DNA of 64,000 bases from positions 115,856 to 179,855 of the forward strand of contig CAZDEB010000008.1 of the NCBI GenBank assembly GCA_964504305.1, given 5' to 3'. Positions 8,534 to 16,790 of the stretch are shown piece after piece. The stretch comes from UBA11606 sp964504305 (lineage in GTDB: Bacteria; Actinomycetota; Acidimicrobiia; Acidimicrobiales; Aldehydirespiratoraceae). Each line of letters opens with the position of its first letter. Within the stretch, counting starts at the first letter, position 1. The notes below the pieces were generated by a model. The model was not told where the DNA came from. It saw only the letters and a program-made list of their open reading frames with translations, and ran no database searches. The position numbers were made by a program, and so were the translations under genes.

Positions 8534-9526
8534 TCACATCACGCGGCCTCTGGGAACCACTTCGTAACCCGGTTCCTCGGGTTCGTCGTCGATCATCGCC
8601 GCGGGAAATCCGTCGGCCAGAATGGAAAGGCCGGTGTCTTCCTCGAGCCGTTTGATCACGTTGGGCGACCATTCGCGCGGACCAAAACGCTCCTGAGCGT
8701 CCAGAAGAATCCGAAGCATCTCCGGAGCCAACTCAAGGGGAACCCCAGCCCGCTCAGCCACCGCGGAAAACAGCGACATGTCCTTCACGACCAGATCCAT
8801 CGTGAAGCTGATGTCACGGCTGCCATTGAGGATCACCTGGCTCTCGGTCTCGTGCACGAACGAGTTGCCTGATGAGATCCGGATGGCCTCGTAGGTGGTG
8901 TCAAGGTCCATACCCGCCGCCTTTGATGTGACGAGCGCCTCGCTGAGCGACAACAAATTGGAGGTGGCCAGATAGTTGGTGACCACCTTGAGCACCGATG
9001 CCGAGCCGAGAGGCCCGGTGTGAAGAATGCGGCGACCCATCGTTGTGAGTATCGGCAGCATGCGTTCGAACACGTCGCGCTCACAGCCGGCGAAGATGGC
9101 GATGTTGCCGGTGGCGGCACGATGGCATCCGCCCGAAACGGGGCAATCGACGGGCGCTGCTCCCACGGCCTCGACCCGCTCCGCCAGCCGCTTCACTTCG
9201 GCCTCGTCGGTGGTGGACATCTCGGCCCAGATCTTGCCCGGGCCGAAACCCGCGAGCAGGCCGTCTTCGGCTTCCATCACTGCCGCCGAAGCAGCGGGCG
9301 ACGGCAAGCAGGTGATCACAACGTCGCACTGTTCGGCCATCTGCCTGGGCGACTCGCCCCAGCGGGCTCCGCCGTCGAGAAACGGCTGGGCAACCGCCTT
9401 GTCCAGATCTCTGACGGTGAGATCAATACCGTTGCGAAGAAGCGACCCAGCAAGCTTGCCTCCGGCATTGCCGAGCCCAATGAATCCGATCTTCAGGGGG
9501 GTTTGGCCAACAGTGGTATCCGACAT
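8534..9526 (-). CDS. NAD(P)-dependent beta-hydroxyacid dehydrogenase (3-hydroxyisobutyrate dehydrogenase family)
   Basis: The 330-residue protein opens with the dinucleotide motif GFIGLGNAGG. It contains the family substrate segment PVDCPVSGG and a catalytic-lysine segment SVLKVVTNYLATSNL. The family oxidises 3-hydroxyisobutyrate, tartronate semialdehyde or related 2-methyl-3-hydroxy acids; the exact substrate cannot be fixed. It is the first gene of a tight minus-strand unit with the LprG-like and MFS genes (16-base gap, then four-base overlap), although a functional link to lipid export is not obvious. The C-terminal 30 residues are acidic and extend beyond the usual family core. Confidence 0.85.
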   Translation of the reverse strand: MSDTTVGQTPLKIGFIGLGNAGGKLAGSLLRNGIDLTVRDLDKAVAQPFLDGGARWGESPRQMAEQCDVVITCLPSPAASAAVMEAEDGLLAGFGPGKIWAEMSTTDEAEVKRLAERVEAVGAAPVDCPVSGGCHRAATGNIAIFAGCERDVFERMLPILTTMGRRILHTGPLGSASVLKVVTNYLATSNLLSLSEALVTSKAAGMDLDTTYEAIRISSGNSFVHETESQVILNGSRDISFTMDLVVKDMSLFSAVAERAGVPLELAPEMLRILLDAQERFGPREWSPNVIKRLEEDTGLSILADGFPAAMIDDEPEEPGYEVVPRGRVM

Positions 9527-9645
9527 CTCATCTCCGGTTCGGGTGGGCGATCAGCGGATGGTAGTCAGTAACGGTCAGGCGACCGGGCACACCTGCAGTC
9601 TCCGTCATTTTCGGCCTCAGCGCTGCGGGCACTACGTTTTGACCC

Positions 9646-10428
9646 ATGGAGTTCGAAACCATCACCTACGAAGCCCGCGACCGTGTGGGCCACTTGCATC
9701 TCAACCGCCCCGAAGGCGCCAACGCGGTAAGCCCAACGTTTGCTCGCGACCTCCGAGCGGCGATGTTGGAGATCAACTACGACGACGACGTCAAGGCCGT
9801 CTCGGTGACCGCCGAAGGCAAAGTGTTTTGCGCCGGCGGCGACCTCAAACTTTTCCACGGCTGGGGATCTGACGTGGCTCGCCACGCCCACGACATGCTC
9901 ATCGACTTCCACGCCGCGATCCAGTTGATGAACCGGATGCCCAAGCCGTTCGTGGCCGGCGTCCGTGGCGCGGCGGGCGGAGCCGGTATGAGTTTCATGG
10001 GCGCGTTCGATCTTGTCGTGTCGGGCCAGTCGGCCAAGTACACGATGGCGTACACCCGAGCGGGGGTGACACCTGACGGCACATCGTCGTACTTCATTGC
10101 TCGTCACATCGGCCTTCGCCGGATGCTCGACCTCACGCTGACCAACCGGGTGCTTTCCGCGGCCGAAGCCGAGTCGTGGGGTTTGGTGAACCGTGTTGTT
10201 CCCGACGACGAGGTCGATGCGGCCACCGCCGAACTGGCAACGACCCTGGCCAGCGGCGCCGCCGGGGCAATGGGGCAGGCCAAGCGAGTGATCTACAACG
10301 GCATGGACCACACCCTCGAAACAGCCGGAGACTACGAAGCGGCGATGATTACCGCGGCAATGGGCACCCACGATGGCCAAGAAGGCATCGCCGCGTTCGT
10401 GCAAAAACGCGCCCCGGAATTCGACTGA
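9646..10428 (+). CDS. Enoyl-CoA hydratase/isomerase family protein
   Basis: This 260-residue crotonase-fold protein contains the CoA and oxyanion segment FCAGGDLKLF (about 64-73) and a second oxyanion glycine stretch AGGAGMSFMGAFDLVVS. In the active-site region GVTPDGTSSYF an aspartate stands where isomerase-type members (PaaG-like) have their single acid. It could therefore be an isomerase rather than a hydratase. It probably acts in fatty-acid or aromatic-acid beta-oxidation. The monooxygenase gene starts five bases after its stop, so the two are probably co-transcribed. Confidence 0.85.
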   Translation: MEFETITYEARDRVGHLHLNRPEGANAVSPTFARDLRAAMLEINYDDDVKAVSVTAEGKVFCAGGDLKLFHGWGSDVARHAHDMLIDFHAAIQLMNRMPKPFVAGVRGAAGGAGMSFMGAFDLVVSGQSAKYTMAYTRAGVTPDGTSSYFIARHIGLRRMLDLTLTNRVLSAAEAESWGLVNRVVPDDEVDAATAELATTLASGAAGAMGQAKRVIYNGMDHTLETAGDYEAAMITAAMGTHDGQEGIAAFVQKRAPEFD

Positions 10429-10432
10429 AACC

Positions 10433-11884
10433 ATGGCCGAACACATCGATGTCGTAATTGTCGGCGCAGGACTCTCCGGGATCGGCTCGGCTTATCACCT
10501 TCAGACCAGCTGCCCAGATCAGAATTACGCCATCCTCGAGGGCCGTGCAGATCTGGGTGGCACATGGGACCTCTTTCGTTATCCGGGCATCCGGTCAGAC
10601 AGCGATATGCACACCTTGGGTTTCTCGTTCAAGCCGTGGACCAACCCAAAATCGATCGCCGACGGGCCTTCGATCCTCGACTACATCCGGAGCACGGCCC
10701 ACGAGTACGGCATCGACCGCCACATCCGCTTTGGTCATCGTGTCATCGCCGCCGACTGGTCGAGCGACTCGGCTCGCTGGTCCTTAACCATTGACCGTGA
10801 CGGCGAAACCATCGAACTCACCTGCAACTTCGTATTCATGTGTTCGGGGTACTACAGCTACAAAGGCGGTTACACGCCCGAGTTCACGGATCGTGCTTGC
10901 TTCAATGGGCCGATCGTTCACCCTCAGAAATGGCCGGATGATTTGGACTACGCCGACAAGTCGGTAGTGGTAATCGGGTCTGGGGCGACCGCGGTCACGT
11001 TGGTGCCGGCACTGGCCGAAAAGGCCTCTCACGTAACGATGTTGCAGCGCTCCGCTACCTACATGGTCGCTCGTCCTGATACCGACGTTTGGGCCAACCG
11101 GCTCCGCCGGTTCCTTCCCGAACGGCTGGCGTATCGCCTCACCCGCCGCAAGAACATTGCCCGCGCCGAGTTGGTCTACAACCGGACCCGAACCCACCCG
11201 GAACAAGTCAAGAACTTCCTGCTTGGCGAGCTCGAAAAAGAAGTCGGCCCCGAGGAAGTGACCGACAACTTTACCCCCAGCTACAACCCCTGGGATCAGC
11301 GGCTATGCCTCGTTCCCAACGGGGACCTCTTTGCGGCGATGCGTGACAAACGCGCATCAGTTGTCACCGCCGAGATAGAACGGTTCACCGAAACCGGCAT
11401 CCAGTTGCGATCGGGTGTGCACCTCGATGCCGACATCATCATCACCGCGACCGGTTTGCAACTGGTGACGATCGGCGACATGGACTTCGCCGTCGATGGC
11501 CAAGCCGTCGACTTCGCCAACACTTTCACCTACAAGGGGCTGGGCTATTCGGGGATCCCCAACCTCATCTCGACGTTTGGCTACATCAACGCATCGTGGA
11601 CCCTGCGAGCCGACCTGGTCAGCGCGTACGGATGCCGCCTACTCAACCAACTGCGGACCACGGGCACACGATCGTGTACGCCCACTCTGCGAGCCGAAGA
11701 CCAAGCCATGACCCCACGGCCTTGGATCGACAACTTCAGTTCCGGCTACATGCAACGGATGATGCCGATGATGCCCAAGCAAGGCGACAAAGCGCCGTGG
11801 CTCAATACTCAACGGTTCAGAGAGGACCGCGAACTCTTGGGCAAAGGACCCGTCGATGACGGAGTGATGATCTTCAGTCGCTGA
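10433..11884 (+). CDS. Flavin monooxygenase, Baeyer-Villiger type (EthA-like)
   Basis: The 483-residue protein has an FAD Rossmann motif GAGLSGIG (11-18), the segment GTWDLFRYPGIRSDSDMH, and the Baeyer-Villiger fingerprint FxGxxxHxxxW as FNGPIVHPQKW (157-167). A second nucleotide motif, GSGATA, binds NADPH. Overall style matches EthA-like monooxygenases, which insert oxygen next to ketones or oxidise thioamides. It follows the crotonase gene by five bases. Its last 11 bases overlap the convergent malic enzyme gene. The natural substrate is unknown. Confidence 0.9.
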   Translation: MAEHIDVVIVGAGLSGIGSAYHLQTSCPDQNYAILEGRADLGGTWDLFRYPGIRSDSDMHTLGFSFKPWTNPKSIADGPSILDYIRSTAHEYGIDRHIRFGHRVIAADWSSDSARWSLTIDRDGETIELTCNFVFMCSGYYSYKGGYTPEFTDRACFNGPIVHPQKWPDDLDYADKSVVVIGSGATAVTLVPALAEKASHVTMLQRSATYMVARPDTDVWANRLRRFLPERLAYRLTRRKNIARAELVYNRTRTHPEQVKNFLLGELEKEVGPEEVTDNFTPSYNPWDQRLCLVPNGDLFAAMRDKRASVVTAEIERFTETGIQLRSGVHLDADIIITATGLQLVTIGDMDFAVDGQAVDFANTFTYKGLGYSGIPNLISTFGYINASWTLRADLVSAYGCRLLNQLRTTGTRSCTPTLRAEDQAMTPRPWIDNFSSGYMQRMMPMMPKQGDKAPWLNTQRFREDRELLGKGPVDDGVMIFSR

Positions 11885-13502
11885 ACGACGGCCGATACTC
11901 GGGCCGCCAAACCGAGTCCTCGATGCATCGAGAGAGCGCATCGTCGTCGAGAGAATCGGCAACACCCGCGGCGATCGCCGCCTTGGCTACCACGAACGCC
12001 ACGTGACGAGCGATATCACGACAACCGTCTATTGGGGGCAGGAGTCCGCCGGAGGGCGACGCTAGATCACCTATGGCCGTAGCCGCCGCCGTGAGCATGG
12101 AGTCGGTAACTCGCTGGGCCCCAACAGCAACGATCCCCAGGCCGAGACCGGGGAAAACGTAGAGGTTGTTCACTTGGGTTATTTGATGACCGACGCCGTT
12201 GATTTCGACGTCATCGAAGGGACTACCGGTACCCACCAGCGCCCGTCCGTCGGTCCATGCCAGCACATCGGCGGGTACGGCCTCGACCCTTGGGGTCGGG
12301 TTCGACAACGGCAGCACGATGGGACGTCGCACGCCTTGGGCCATGGCCCGAATCACGTCCTCGGTGAATAGCCCCGGTTGTCCCGTAACGCCAACAAGAG
12401 CATGCGGTTTGACCCGGCGAACGACCTCGAGCAACGAGACATGTCCTTCGTCATCGGTGGTCCAGTCGACGAGATCCTCTACTCGGTGGGCAAAGGGCGT
12501 CTGGAAGCTGAGCAAACCATCCATGTCGTCGCGTAGCAGCCCATCGCGATCGACCAACCAACACCGAGACCTGGCATCAGCCTCGGACAATCCCACCGAC
12601 ATCAGCGCCCGTGTGACCTGTTCGGCTATGCCCGTTCCCGCCGACCCGGCCCCCACGACCACGAGTCGTAGATCCTCCAGCTCTGACTCGGCGACCCGCA
12701 TGCCGGCGACGATGGCCGCGGTGGCCACCGCGGCAGTGCCTTGGATGTCGTCATTGAACGAGCAAATCTGGTCGCGATGGCGAGCCAGCAAGCGGTTGGC
12801 GTTTTGTTGCGCAAAGTCCTCCCACTGCAACACGACCTTGGGGAACTTGGCGACGAGCGCCTCGACGAAAGCGTCGACCAACTCGTCATAAGAGTCGTCT
12901 CGTAAACGCTTGTGGCGCCAGCCAAGGTAGAGCGGATCGGAGAGCATCGACTCGTTGTCGGTGCCCACATCAAGAAAGACCGGCAAGGTTCGAGCCGGGT
13001 CCAAACCTCCGCCGGCGGTGTACAGAGCCAGCTTGCCGATCGGAATGCCCATTCCGCCCGCGCCCAGGTCGCCGAGACCAAGGATGCGCTCGCCGTCGGT
13101 TGCGACAATCACGTCGATCTCTCGATCGCCGACGACGTTGTCGATCAGTTCGGCTACACGATCGCGCATGGGCCAAGAGAGAAACAAACCGTGCTCGCGT
13201 CGGTAGATGCTCGACCATTGCTGACAGGCCAACCCCACCGTCGGGGTGTACAGGACTGGCAACACTTGGTCGAGATTGTCTTGGACAAATGCGTAGAACA
13301 GAACCGAGTTCCGTTCTTGAAGAGCACGCAAGAAAACGTGACGCTCGACATCGTCGGTTTTGGCGTCGTACTCGACAGCGATGCGGTCGACCTGGGTCTC
13401 GAGCGACTCGACGACCGGCGGTAACAACCCATGCAAACCGAGTTGATCGCGCTCCTGGTCGGTAAAGGCGGTGCCCTTGTTGGTGTATGGGTCAGCAAGC
13501 AT
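11874..13502 (-). CDS. NAD-dependent malic enzyme
   Basis: This 542-residue protein has the large-form malic enzyme layout: an N-terminal domain with LYTPTVG (substrate region), the metal- and malate-binding segment QWEDFAQQNANRLL, and FNDDIQGTAAV. The NAD Rossmann motif VVVGAGSAGTG and the C-terminal LSNPTPRVEAVPADVLAW follow. It oxidatively decarboxylates malate to pyruvate, giving a drain from the TCA cycle. The start is two bases after the stop of the ArsR-family gene, so both sit on one transcript. The gene is convergent with and overlaps the monooxygenase by 11 bases. Confidence 0.93.
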   Translation of the reverse strand: MLADPYTNKGTAFTDQERDQLGLHGLLPPVVESLETQVDRIAVEYDAKTDDVERHVFLRALQERNSVLFYAFVQDNLDQVLPVLYTPTVGLACQQWSSIYRREHGLFLSWPMRDRVAELIDNVVGDREIDVIVATDGERILGLGDLGAGGMGIPIGKLALYTAGGGLDPARTLPVFLDVGTDNESMLSDPLYLGWRHKRLRDDSYDELVDAFVEALVAKFPKVVLQWEDFAQQNANRLLARHRDQICSFNDDIQGTAAVATAAIVAGMRVAESELEDLRLVVVGAGSAGTGIAEQVTRALMSVGLSEADARSRCWLVDRDGLLRDDMDGLLSFQTPFAHRVEDLVDWTTDDEGHVSLLEVVRRVKPHALVGVTGQPGLFTEDVIRAMAQGVRRPIVLPLSNPTPRVEAVPADVLAWTDGRALVGTGSPFDDVEINGVGHQITQVNNLYVFPGLGLGIVAVGAQRVTDSMLTAAATAIGDLASPSGGLLPPIDGCRDIARHVAFVVAKAAIAAGVADSLDDDALSRCIEDSVWRPEYRPSFSD

Positions 13503-13504
13503 GA

Positions 13505-13852
13505 TCAGGCATCTGACAACCCGTAGTCGATGGCATCAAGCTCGGCGAGAAGTTCGCCGGCGCTCGTAAGCGAGGTCGTGATGATTTGTTTCGCGCCGGT
13601 CAGCAATTCGAGGACCTGCGGGTCGGTGACCGAGTAGATCATCGAGGACCCTTGGCGAGTTGCCGTGACGATTCCGGCCTTACGCAGGACCGCCAACTGC
13701 TGGGAGAGGTGCGATGACTCGATACCAACTTCGGGTTGAAGATCCGAAACCGAGCGCGGCCCAGCCGCCAACACTTCTAGCACTTTGATGCGGGCCGGAT
13801 GCCCAAGGGTTTTGAAGAATTGCGCCTTGAGTTGGTAGATCGGCTTGGTCAC
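13505..13852 (-). CDS. ArsR-family transcriptional regulator
   Basis: The 115-residue winged-helix protein reads KPIYQLKAQFFKTLGHPARIKVLEVL at its N terminus, followed by a recognition helix IESSHLSQQLAVLRKAGIV and a wing with RQGSSMIYSV. These are typical of ArsR/SmtB-type repressors. No cysteine metal site is visible, so it may respond to an organic or redox signal. GTG 13852 is preferred over the TTG at 13879 because it gives the usual family N terminus. Upstream, TTATC (13883-13887) and GATAA (13897-13901) form a weak inverted repeat that could be its operator. It lies two bases before the malic enzyme. Confidence 0.87.
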   Translation of the reverse strand: MTKPIYQLKAQFFKTLGHPARIKVLEVLAAGPRSVSDLQPEVGIESSHLSQQLAVLRKAGIVTATRQGSSMIYSVTDPQVLELLTGAKQIITTSLTSAGELLAELDAIDYGLSDA

Positions 13853-13979
13853 TAGCTGCCCCCAAAAAGTGGATGGCAAATATTATCAAGTCGTCAGATA
13901 ACCGGGACCTACGGCCCTGACCGAAGCACCCTCACATTCGTACGGTGAACGTGTAAGCCCCCGAACAGGAGATCACACA

Positions 13980-14849
13980 ATGCGTACGAAACTTGTCGTT
14001 GTCGCCGCACTATTTGCTCTGATCGGTGCCAGCTGCGGGAGCAGCGACACCAGCAGCGGCAACGGCGACCAGGCCGACGTGCAGGGAACGACCGAAACCC
14101 CGGTCGAAGAGGACCATGGCCCTACTCGCACGATCGACGCGGTATCGAGCGATGCCATTGTGGTCGATGGCGATAGCGCTGACTGGGCCGACATCGAGGG
14201 GCTCGACATGACCCTCGAGGCCATCTCTGACGAAGCCGTCGCACCTCACGAAGCCACCGTAAGAATCGCCCACGACGCCGACAACGTCTACATGCTCTTT
14301 GAGGTGACCGACGATTACGACTGGAACGCCGACGACGGCCACCTGTCAGCCGCGGCCGCGATCGAATGGGGCATCGACGCCACTGCCGAAGAGCACATGG
14401 GCACAAAGGACGCCGACCGCGATACCAGCCTCGGCATGGTTGACATTTGGCACTGGGAACTCGAGTGCGGCCCGGGCGAACAAGCGGGTGGAGCAGTGTC
14501 GGGGCCCGGCGAGGGCAACGATGCCGGCAACGACGTTGCTTGCAACTTCGACGACGAATGGGCCACAACCCCAGAAACTCGCGAAGACGACCGGGCCGAA
14601 GGCGCCGAAAACAGCCTGTTCGGCGTGTGGACCCACACCGCCTCAGAGATCGGTGCCGACGGCACCTGGACCTTCGAGATGCAACGCCCCCTCGACACCG
14701 GCGATAGCCAAGACGCCCAGTTTGCGGTGGGCGAAACAGCAAAGCTGGCCGTCGCCTACTGGGATGCCGATAACAGCGTGTCTGGTTGGAAGGACGCCGA
14801 GCATGCCCAAAGCGCCAACCAGGGCTGGATAGAAGTCACGTTCAGCTAG
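13980..14849 (+). CDS. Secreted lipoprotein with DOMON/ethylbenzene-dehydrogenase-like domain
   Basis: The 289-residue protein begins with a lipoprotein signal (hydrophobic run ending GASC, Cys19) and a Ser/Gly/Asp-rich linker. The body resembles the DOMON-like sandwich of ethylbenzene dehydrogenase gamma subunits and CBM9-like domains: IVVDGDSADWADI, NVYMLFEVTDDYDWNAD and a C-terminal GWKDAEH. Members bind heme or sugars outside the membrane. Which ligand applies here cannot be told. AGGAG lies about ten bases upstream of ATG 13980, and an imperfect inverted repeat CACATTC/GAACGTG precedes it. The protein is very acidic, in line with a salt-adapted surface. Confidence 0.72.
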   Translation: MRTKLVVVAALFALIGASCGSSDTSSGNGDQADVQGTTETPVEEDHGPTRTIDAVSSDAIVVDGDSADWADIEGLDMTLEAISDEAVAPHEATVRIAHDADNVYMLFEVTDDYDWNADDGHLSAAAAIEWGIDATAEEHMGTKDADRDTSLGMVDIWHWELECGPGEQAGGAVSGPGEGNDAGNDVACNFDDEWATTPETREDDRAEGAENSLFGVWTHTASEIGADGTWTFEMQRPLDTGDSQDAQFAVGETAKLAVAYWDADNSVSGWKDAEHAQSANQGWIEVTFS

Positions 14850-14867
14850 CCGACTCCGTCGAAGATC

Positions 14868-14904
14868 GGCCGCCGTCCCGGACCAACGGGGCGGCGGCCC
14901 TTTT
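14868..14904 (+). terminator. Intrinsic terminator after the DOMON lipoprotein gene
   Basis: Arms GGCCGCCG (14868-14875) and CGGCGGCC (14892-14899) pair perfectly, extended by a wobble pair and CCC/GGG toward the loop. TTTT follows within two bases, so this is a standard rho-independent terminator 18 bases after the stop codon. Confidence 0.8.
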
Positions 14905-14940
14905 GGCGTTTGTGGCCACAACGGCAAGAACTTTCCCGCA

Positions 14941-14960
14941 ATATGACTTTTCTGTCATAT
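14941..14960. promoter_or_regulatory. Inverted repeat (operator candidate) upstream of the DUF2795-like gene
   Basis: ATATGAC and GTCATAT are perfect inverted copies separated by TTTTCT. They lie ten bases before the ATG at 14971, in a locally AT-rich patch. The position suits a repressor site over the core promoter. No regulator gene lies next to it. Confidence 0.5.
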
Positions 14961-14970
14961 CATCATATTC

Positions 14971-15180
14971 ATGACAACTGTGTGTAGAACTGAAATCGCT
15001 GACTGCCTCGAGAACGCCTTCAACAGCGCCCCACTCACCCCAGATGCGTTGGTTGAGTTTGCCGAAAGCAACGGGGCCCGGCCCCAAGTAATCGGCGTGC
15101 TCGGACGTCTCCACGAAGACGCCTATCGCAACATTCGCGAGCTCTGGCGAGAACTGGCCGACGTCCCACTCGAACAATAA
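14971..15180 (+). CDS. Small DUF2795-like protein
   Basis: This 69-residue protein reads IADCLENAFNSAPLTPDALVEFAESNGARPQVIGVLGRL then DAYRNIRELWRELA. The pattern matches the small DUF2795 family: a helical core with a conserved short turn before a leucine-rich helix. The family is common in actinobacteria and has no established function. No Shine-Dalgarno sequence precedes the ATG; the inverted repeat just upstream suggests a short or absent leader. The pentapeptide-repeat gene follows 16 bases downstream. Confidence 0.68.
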   Translation: MTTVCRTEIADCLENAFNSAPLTPDALVEFAESNGARPQVIGVLGRLHEDAYRNIRELWRELADVPLEQ

Positions 15181-15196
15181 GAAAGCCTCAACAATC

Positions 15197-15679
15197 ATGA
15201 GCCTTTTCGGGAACCGACGCGAACGTCGCGAACTGCGCATCGCACTGCTCGACAATCTCCAGAGCCAACAAACCTTCGAAGATGACGAGTTGGTCGGTAC
15301 CCCCAAGTCAGCCGTCGGCGAATCGCTGGTTGGGGTGTCGCTTCAAGGCGCCGACCTTCGGTGGGCCGACCTACGTGAATGCAACCTCCGAAACGCTGAT
15401 CTCACCGGTGCCCGCCTGGACCACGCCGATCTTTCTTGGTCGTCCCTCGAGGACGCAATCCTGCAAGACGTCGACTTCGGTCAAGCCCGACTCGTCGAAA
15501 CCGTGATGAACGGAGCCGCGGTCAACGGCGCCGATCTGCGCTACGTAACGGGCCTCACTTACGCAACCGTGCACAACATCCGTGGCGCGAACGATGCCCA
15601 ATGGCCCGAGGGATTCGATCGGCAGGCACCACGAGTTGGTGGGCCGGTATTGCATCAACCGTGGTCACCTCACAACTAG
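15197..15679 (+). CDS. Pentapeptide-repeat protein
   Basis: The 160-residue protein carries about nine to ten A(D/N)LXX repeats between residues 50 and 118 (for example GADLR, WADLR, NADLT, HADLS, GADLR). This predicts a right-handed quadrilateral beta-helix. An arginine-rich N terminus (RRERREL) precedes the helix. Long pentapeptide proteins such as MfpA mimic DNA and shield gyrase. This one is shorter and has no other recognisable domain, so its role is open. It is probably co-transcribed with the DUF2795-like gene. Confidence 0.85.
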   Translation: MSLFGNRRERRELRIALLDNLQSQQTFEDDELVGTPKSAVGESLVGVSLQGADLRWADLRECNLRNADLTGARLDHADLSWSSLEDAILQDVDFGQARLVETVMNGAAVNGADLRYVTGLTYATVHNIRGANDAQWPEGFDRQAPRVGGPVLHQPWSPHN

Positions 15680-15687
15680 CCACGGAA

Positions 15688-15760
15688 ACGAGAGCCCCTT
15701 GAATCTTTTAATTCGGTAAGGCATGGTTAACGCAGAGGGGCGGCAACCTCTGGCGCTCGT
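15688..15760 (+). promoter_or_regulatory. Possible three-way-junction leader RNA upstream of the duplicated protein gene
   Basis: Three helices can be drawn. P1 pairs ACGAGAGC (15688-15695) with GCGCTCGT (15753-15760), seven of eight paired. P2 pairs CCTT (15697-15700) plus GAAT (15701-15704) with ATTC (15711-15714) and AAGG (15718-15721). P3 pairs CAGAGG (15733-15738) with CCTCTG (15747-15752). P1 ends 12 bases before the ribosome-binding site of the next gene. I do not recognise a known riboswitch class, and short helices can arise by chance. Confidence 0.35.
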
Positions 15761-15781
15761 CACTTAATGGTGGGAGAAATC

Positions 15782-16408
15782 ATGTTGATAAATGTGCGCT
15801 CTGGCGTAGTTGATGCGTCACTTCCCGAAGCGGTCGGCTTTGCTGTCGAAGCCGCCCAAGATGTCGAAGATGCAACCGGCCTCGCCGTCGGGGTTTGGCG
15901 AGCGGTTTATGGCCGCCCGCTCGGCAGCCTGGCTTGGTCGGTGCAGGTCGATTCGTTCGCCGACTTGGCGACCATGAACCAAAAGTTGGCCGAGAACGAG
16001 TCATTTCTCGCCAAAAGCGAGAACGCCCGGTCGCTATTCATGGCCGGATCGTTTCAAGACTCACTGACTCGGGTAGTCCACAGCGCCGGCACCCCTGGTG
16101 CAGTGGGGTACGTGTCAGGACTGACCGCCACCGGCCAAGCCGGAAAGACGGCCGAAGTCATGGCTTTCGGGGTCGACATAGCCGACTACGTCTCGAGCGT
16201 TACCGGCAACGCAACCATGTTCTGCGTCGATGCTTTCGCGGCAGTTGGCCAGGTCACTTGGATAACCGCCTACGCCGAAGCCGCCTCCATTGACGAGGCC
16301 CAAGAGCAACTAATGGGCGACCCCGGTTACCTCGAGCGCACCTCGGCGGTCGCCGACTTGTTTGTTGCCGGCACCGGCCAGATGGCACTGTCGCAACGGA
16401 TCAACTAG
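15782..16408 (+). CDS. Hypothetical protein with an internally duplicated domain
   Basis: The 208-residue protein appears to be two copies of a roughly 100-residue unit. Both halves have a beta strand, a long helix, a strand with W(R/T)xxY or WITAYAE, a glycine/serine stretch, a helix and a closing LF(M/V)AG segment (about residues 84-88 and 195-199). The pattern suggests a tandem dimeric alpha/beta-barrel (NIPSNAP/EthD-like) fold, but I cannot assign a family. ATG 15782 is preferred to ATG 15767 because GGGAGA lies just upstream of it. The gene sits behind a possible structured leader. Its end overlaps the convergent 126-residue gene by eight bases. Confidence 0.65.
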   Translation: MLINVRSGVVDASLPEAVGFAVEAAQDVEDATGLAVGVWRAVYGRPLGSLAWSVQVDSFADLATMNQKLAENESFLAKSENARSLFMAGSFQDSLTRVVHSAGTPGAVGYVSGLTATGQAGKTAEVMAFGVDIADYVSSVTGNATMFCVDAFAAVGQVTWITAYAEAASIDEAQEQLMGDPGYLERTSAVADLFVAGTGQMALSQRIN

Positions 16409-16781
16409 CAGCTAGCTGCTCCAAACGAAGTTCCACCCCTCCGACCCGGCCCGCTGCGGTTAGCGCGGGCCGGGTTGAGGTGTGGGCATCCCAGACCCAG
16501 GCCTCGACCTCGTTGAGCCACTCCCCCGGCGCCAACGCGTCGTTAACGCGTTTGAGCACGAACCGGGCCGCGTCCAACGTCGGCATCGCCACGTCGATTG
16601 CCTGCTCGCTGGCAACCCGGTTTGGTGCGTCGGCTACCTCGGCGACGACCGCCAACGCCGCGGCCACCGCGTCGTCGGCCAAGCTGTCCAATTCCTGACC
16701 CGCCGAACGTTCACGCTGCTCTCTCTGGCGTCGCCGGGCCTTCTTGCGTTCTGACTTTGAAGGTCCCGTCGGGTTGCTCAT
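16401..16781 (-). CDS. Hypothetical protein with basic N terminus
   Basis: The 126-residue protein starts with a lysine/arginine-rich stretch (SERKKARRRQREQRERS). It continues with an alanine-rich helical middle and a region containing EWLNEVEAWVWDAHTST. The basic head could bind nucleic acid or anionic lipid. No known family is recognised. It lies ten bases downstream of the beta-lactamase-fold lipoprotein gene's strand neighbour stop and reads in the same direction from its own ATG at 16781. Confidence 0.6.
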   Translation of the reverse strand: MSNPTGPSKSERKKARRRQREQRERSAGQELDSLADDAVAAALAVVAEVADAPNRVASEQAIDVAMPTLDAARFVLKRVNDALAPGEWLNEVEAWVWDAHTSTRPALTAAGRVGGVELRLEQLAAS

Positions 16782-16790
16782 GAAGGCAGG

